A stretch of 7,782 nucleotides of DNA from DASTHV01 sp035718045 (lineage in GTDB: Bacteria; Patescibacteriota; Saccharimonadia; Saccharimonadales; UBA10212): positions 1 through 7,782 of the forward strand of contig DASTHV010000043.1 in assembly GCA_035718045.1 (NCBI GenBank), in the 5' to 3' direction. The translations under genes were made by a program, and so were the position numbers. The notes beneath the pieces are model-generated. The model was not told the origin of the DNA, made no database searches, and was given only the letters and a program-made list of their open reading frames with translations. This document shows positions 6,025-7,782 of this stretch, in pieces. How positions within the stretch are numbered: the stretch's first letter is position 1; the number at the start of each line of letters is the position of its first letter.

Positions 6025-6123
6025 ATGAGTTTAATTGACAGATGGCATAACAGCTGGCACCGCCGGCAAGCGATTAAAGACGAAGAGATTCGGTCTTTAT
6101 TTGACGATCCGCCTTTCGTTTAA
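6025..6123 (+). CDS. Short ORF (32 aa), probable N-terminal part of a frameshifted gene
   Basis: ATG 6025 lies 9 bp after the previous stop. It encodes MSLIDRWHNSWHRRQAIKDE and then EIRSLFDDPPFV before TAA (6121-6123). It is Trp/His/Arg-rich at the start and acidic later. No SD is visible, so translation could be coupled to the upstream gene. Its interest is that another frame, open from 6105 to 6299, reads naturally onward from about DDPPF, as RLSPDPRDSF. The 32-aa product may therefore be the stump of a gene of about 91 codons. No family is recognised. Confidence 0.4.
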   Translation: MSLIDRWHNSWHRRQAIKDEEIRSLFDDPPFV

Positions 6124-6299
6124 GTCCGGATCCGCGCGACAGTTTTTCTAAATTTATCCTTTCGGAGCCCCCAGCCGCTATTGAATTGGTCGCAGTTGTT
6201 GGCGGCTTTGACACAGAAATAATTACATTATATGCGTTAGAAAATCGACAGCCTTCGGATGGTGATTCTGATAAATTGATGATATCAACCGCTTATTAG
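6105..6299 (+). pseudogene. Open frame without start codon: probable C-terminal part after a -1 frameshift
   Basis: The frame is open from 6105 (just after a TGA) to TAG 6297-6299. From about 6114 it reads FRLSPDPRDSFSKFILSEPP and then AAIELVAVVGGFDTEIITLY, followed by an Asp-rich tail. The amino-acid mix looks protein-like and has no upstream ATG or GTG, which suggests it is the continuation of the 32-aa ORF at 6025 after a shift in frame near CCTTTCGTTTAA (6112-6123). One extra T in the TTT run (6114-6116) would join the two parts. Possibilities are a decayed gene, a base-call error, or programmed slippage. A perfect -35-like TTGACA (6208-6213) lies inside the frame. The stop is 21 bp before the next ATG. 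Confidence 0.4.
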
Positions 6300-6320
6300 G
6301 AGTTTAGAGGAGTTTTAGTG

Positions 6321-6836
6321 ATGATATACAAGCGTGATGAAGGAATTAAAAAGGACCCGGCCGAAAAGGCCCGGGCCGGGTTAATCGTCGGCCTGCCGGT
6401 GGCAGCTTTAATACTAATAAGCGCCGGAGTTTTAAGCGCCCATCCTGCTAATCAGTCTAGCGGCCATACCAGCGCTGCGAACCCGCATGTCATCCCAGTA
6501 GTCTCAACTAACGCCGCCAGCAGATCTAACAATCCAAAACAATCTAGCGGCTCTACGGGGCAACCGGCTACTGCTACCGCCCCACCGCAGGTTGCCGCCT
6601 CAGGCAGTAATGGTGGCTATGGGGGAACATCGCCATCCGGTAGTTACCCCTACGGCGGCTCTGGCTCTTCGGCTAGCCAGCCGGTAACTGGCGGTCGGGG
6701 CGGCGTAGGCGATACATCGGGCACTCAATCCGGCGGCTTACCCTTAAACTACACCATAGGAGTTCCGCCTGTTTCGGTCGGTGATGGCTCTAAACCGGTG
6801 CTGTCCACCAGTGGTAGCACTCTAACTGTTAACTAG
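6321..6836 (+). CDS. Single-helix membrane-anchored Gly/Ser/Pro-rich surface protein
   Basis: This 171-aa protein has a charged cytoplasmic head (MIYKRDEGIKKDPAEKARAG), one hydrophobic helix at about 20-40 (LIVGLPVAALILISAGVL), and a long low-complexity exterior. The exterior is rich in Ser, Asn, Gly, Pro and Tyr (SNGGYGG, GSYPYGGSGSS), and a more ordered tail ends in STSGSTLTVN. It could be a cell-wall spacer or a lipoprotein-like surface protein, but there is no lipobox, catalytic motif or sortase signal. ATG 6321 is preferred because AGAGGAG (6306-6312) lies eight bases upstream. An in-frame GTG at 6318 would be only five bases away. A second SD-like TTAGGAG (6297-6302) precedes it in a tandem AGGAGTTT/AGAGGAGTTT repeat. 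No family is recognised. Confidence 0.7.
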   Translation: MIYKRDEGIKKDPAEKARAGLIVGLPVAALILISAGVLSAHPANQSSGHTSAANPHVIPVVSTNAASRSNNPKQSSGSTGQPATATAPPQVAASGSNGGYGGTSPSGSYPYGGSGSSASQPVTGGRGGVGDTSGTQSGGLPLNYTIGVPPVSVGDGSKPVLSTSGSTLTVN

Positions 6837-6850
6837 GTTACTGCCTGCCG

Positions 6851-6867
6851 GTTAATAATCGTTAATA
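6851..6867. repeat. Direct repeat GTTAATA, 10-bp period, before the acidic membrane protein
   Basis: GTTAATA occurs at 6851-6857 and 6861-6867, one helical turn apart. Further GTTA tetramers lie at 6828 and 6837. The 40-bp gap 6837-6876 has no clear -35 box. TAATAC (6863-6868) could be a -10 box that would give a leaderless transcript. The array might bind a regulator or be AT-rich chance. Confidence 0.25.
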
Positions 6868-6876
6868 CTAGGGGCT

Positions 6877-7281
6877 ATGGCAGAAGATTCCGAAGACAAG
6901 GTCAAAGTACAATTAGAAATTCCCCGCGAAGAGGTAGATCTCCATATTGACCACGAGGCCAAAGAGAAAAAGGCTAGCGAGGAAAAAGAAAGCGAGGACG
7001 AAGAAGACAGCGATGAAGATAAAAGTGAGAGTAGTGACAAGCACCAAGACACAAAGATTGCCGGTTACAAGGCCGGCGAGATAGCCAAAGCGCCGGTTGA
7101 GCCACCTGAGCCCGAAAACAAAGCCGGACCTAACAAGCGCCAGCGGCGCGTATTAATTTTCGGTTTTATAGCGGTGGCCATCGGCGCGTTACTTTGGCCG
7201 ATTTTTAACTTTCTAACGGGGATGCTGATTGCGGCTTGTGGCGCGGTGGCTATTTCCTACGGCGTATTAGTTAGAGCGTGA
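6877..7281 (+). CDS. Acidic protein with two C-terminal membrane helices
   Basis: This 134-aa protein begins with a small charged segment (VKVQLEIPREEVDLHIDHEA), continues with a strongly acidic Glu/Asp/Lys/Ser stretch at about 29-58, then a Pro-rich spacer (73-85) and a basic cluster KRQRR (87-91). It ends in two hydrophobic helices at about 92-109 and 113-131. The basic cluster suggests that the acidic head is cytoplasmic and both helices form a hairpin. Only GGGG at 6871-6874 lies upstream, two bases from the ATG and too close for a normal SD. The stop is TGA, which shows UGA is read as a stop in this genome. No family is recognised. Confidence 0.7.
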   Translation: MAEDSEDKVKVQLEIPREEVDLHIDHEAKEKKASEEKESEDEEDSDEDKSESSDKHQDTKIAGYKAGEIAKAPVEPPEPENKAGPNKRQRRVLIFGFIAVAIGALLWPIFNFLTGMLIAACGAVAISYGVLVRA

Positions 7282-7297
7282 TGTGACTATCTTCACA
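7282..7297. promoter_or_regulatory. CRP-type palindrome TGTGA-N6-TCACA
   Basis: TGTGA (7282-7286), six bases, TCACA (7293-7297) matches both half-sites and spacing of the CRP/FNR-superfamily cAMP-receptor-protein site exactly. It begins one base after the previous stop and overlaps the -35 region of the putative promoter for the gene at 7350. Whether this organism encodes a CRP homologue cannot be seen here. Confidence 0.4.
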
Positions 7298-7310
7298 GCC
7301 TAGATATAAC
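7283..7310 (+). promoter_or_regulatory. Putative promoter for the small genes at 7350 and 7517
   Basis: GTGACT (7283-7288) and TATAAC (7305-7310, five of six matches) are 16 bp apart. The predicted transcript start is near 7317, leaving a leader of about 33 nt with the strong SD at 7337-7343. The -35 box overlaps the CRP-type palindrome. Confidence 0.45.
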
Positions 7311-7349
7311 CCTTCCGGCAAAATAAAGGCTGCAGAGGGGAGGTAAGCA

Positions 7350-7505
7350 ATGAGTAAGCATGGCAACGCTGAGCAAAAGTTACATATTAGTCCCGAGGTA
7401 CAAGATCGCCAGAAACTTCCTCGGCAAAAACAGGATAACAAAGAGGCGGATATACCGATGCCAGGGCCGCCCAAAGGCACCAACGCTAACAACCAGTATC
7501 GTTAA
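7350..7505 (+). CDS. Small hydrophilic protein (51 aa), function unknown
   Basis: The ORF runs from ATG 7350 to TAA 7503-7505. It starts MSKHGNAEQKLHISPEVQDR and ends in PMPGPPKGTNANNQYR. It is rich in Lys, Gln, Asn and Pro with no hydrophobic segment, so it is probably a small, largely disordered cytoplasmic protein. The start is decided by GGGGAGG (7337-7343), the strongest SD in the window, six bases from the ATG. It is followed 11 bp later by the 7517 gene, presumably in one transcript. No family is recognised. Confidence 0.7.
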   Translation: MSKHGNAEQKLHISPEVQDRQKLPRQKQDNKEADIPMPGPPKGTNANNQYR

Positions 7506-7516
7506 GGGGGCACGTC

Positions 7517-7782
7517 ATGATTGTAATGGCTATACAACCCACATCCAGACAGCTTCAAAGCTTAATTGGCAAGGTAAGGGCCTATCCTGTGTCCGTCGGG
7601 CAGATTCTGGAACTAGCGGCAAGATCTAAGGTGCCCAAGGAAGTAAAAGATTTCTACAGAGCCTTTCCGGACGATGAGGTTTTTGAAAGCAAGGATGATT
7701 TAGCGGCCCGCACTGAACAAGTTGAATTGCTGCGCAGCGAAGACGATATGCCCCAAGAGATAGAACGCTGCGCCGAAGAGTA
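7517..7782 (+). CDS. Acidic DUF2795-like protein, runs to the right edge
   Basis: ATG 7517 is preceded by AAGGGGG (7504-7510) with a six-base spacer, the same arrangement as at 5862-5877. The 88 visible residues begin MIVMAIQPTSRQLQSLIGKV and include ELAARSKVPKEVKDFYRAFP and DDEVFESKDDLAARTEQVE. The order (helix, 'A-R-x-x-x-V-P-x-E-V', then a short loop 'FPDDEVFESKDDLAA') resembles the small DUF2795 fold, but I cannot confirm it. It is acidic and soluble, with one Cys near the visible end. The last two bases, TA, could be the start of a stop codon, so the gene may be nearly complete. Confidence 0.7.
   Translation, partial: MIVMAIQPTSRQLQSLIGKVRAYPVSVGQILELAARSKVPKEVKDFYRAFPDDEVFESKDDLAARTEQVELLRSEDDMPQEIERCAEE

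Noticed and set aside
6208..6236. TTGACA followed by TATGCG as a promoter for the 6321 gene
   Set aside because: The -35 is perfect but the -10 is poor at 17 bp, and the site lies within an open frame that looks coding. It remains possible but is not listed as a promoter.
7360..7629. Plus-strand ORF from 7360 (89 codons)
   Set aside because: It overlaps two ORFs that have clear SDs (7350 and 7517), and it has no SD of its own.

Overview
The window looks like a piece of a Patescibacteria (CPR) genome, most probably Candidatus Saccharibacteria. This is an inference from general character, not a database match: many very small genes, several genes without a Shine-Dalgarno (SD) sequence, abundant small membrane proteins, TM2/zinc-ribbon and PrsW-like proteins, and Ser/Thr/Pro/Gly-rich exported proteins. 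TGA is used as a stop (7279-7281), so there is no sign of the UGA=Gly code of Gracilibacteria/SR1. No rRNA, tRNA, CRISPR array or insertion sequence was seen.

Left part (1-2311). The first 90 bases are a hairpin-rich element bounded by an inverted repeat. A 55-aa two-helix membrane protein lies on the minus strand (126-293) behind a clear sigma70-type promoter. Facing away from it are two plus-strand genes: a PrsW-family intramembrane protease homologue with a C-terminal zinc ribbon (454-1227), then a zinc ribbon-TM2-DUF4352-like membrane protein (1268-2311).

Central part (2312-5874), the most interesting section. A 427-aa exported, membrane-anchored protein carries an N-terminal cohesin domain (2410-3693). 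It is convergent, with a 6-bp gap, to a minus-strand pair: a small one-helix membrane protein (3700-3981) and a 590-aa secreted S53 (sedolisin) peptidase ending in an Fn3 domain and a two-loop dockerin domain (3968-5740). A surface cohesin next to a dockerin-bearing protease suggests a minimal cellulosome-like device holding a secreted protease on the cell surface. The cohesin and peptidase genes also have matching promoters: the same AAGTATTGG block over the -35 box, 17-bp spacers, a perfect TATAAT, and a short A-rich leader with no SD. This suggests coordinated expression.

Right part (5875-7782). This is a plus-strand run of small genes: a 46-aa basic protein of the 'KGMSKxRAAKIAN' type; a 32-aa ORF whose sense appears to continue in another frame (probable frameshifted gene, 6025-6299); a one-helix Gly/Ser-rich exported protein (6321-6836); an acidic protein with two C-terminal helices (6877-7281); a 51-aa hydrophilic protein (7350-7505) with a strong SD; and an acidic DUF2795-like protein that reaches the right edge. 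A perfect CRP-type palindrome, TGTGA-N6-TCACA, overlaps the -35 region of the 7350 gene.

Translation signals are mixed. Some genes have strong SDs (7350, 6321), two share AAGGGGG-N6-ATG (5875, 7517), and others have none (454, 1268, 2410, 5740).
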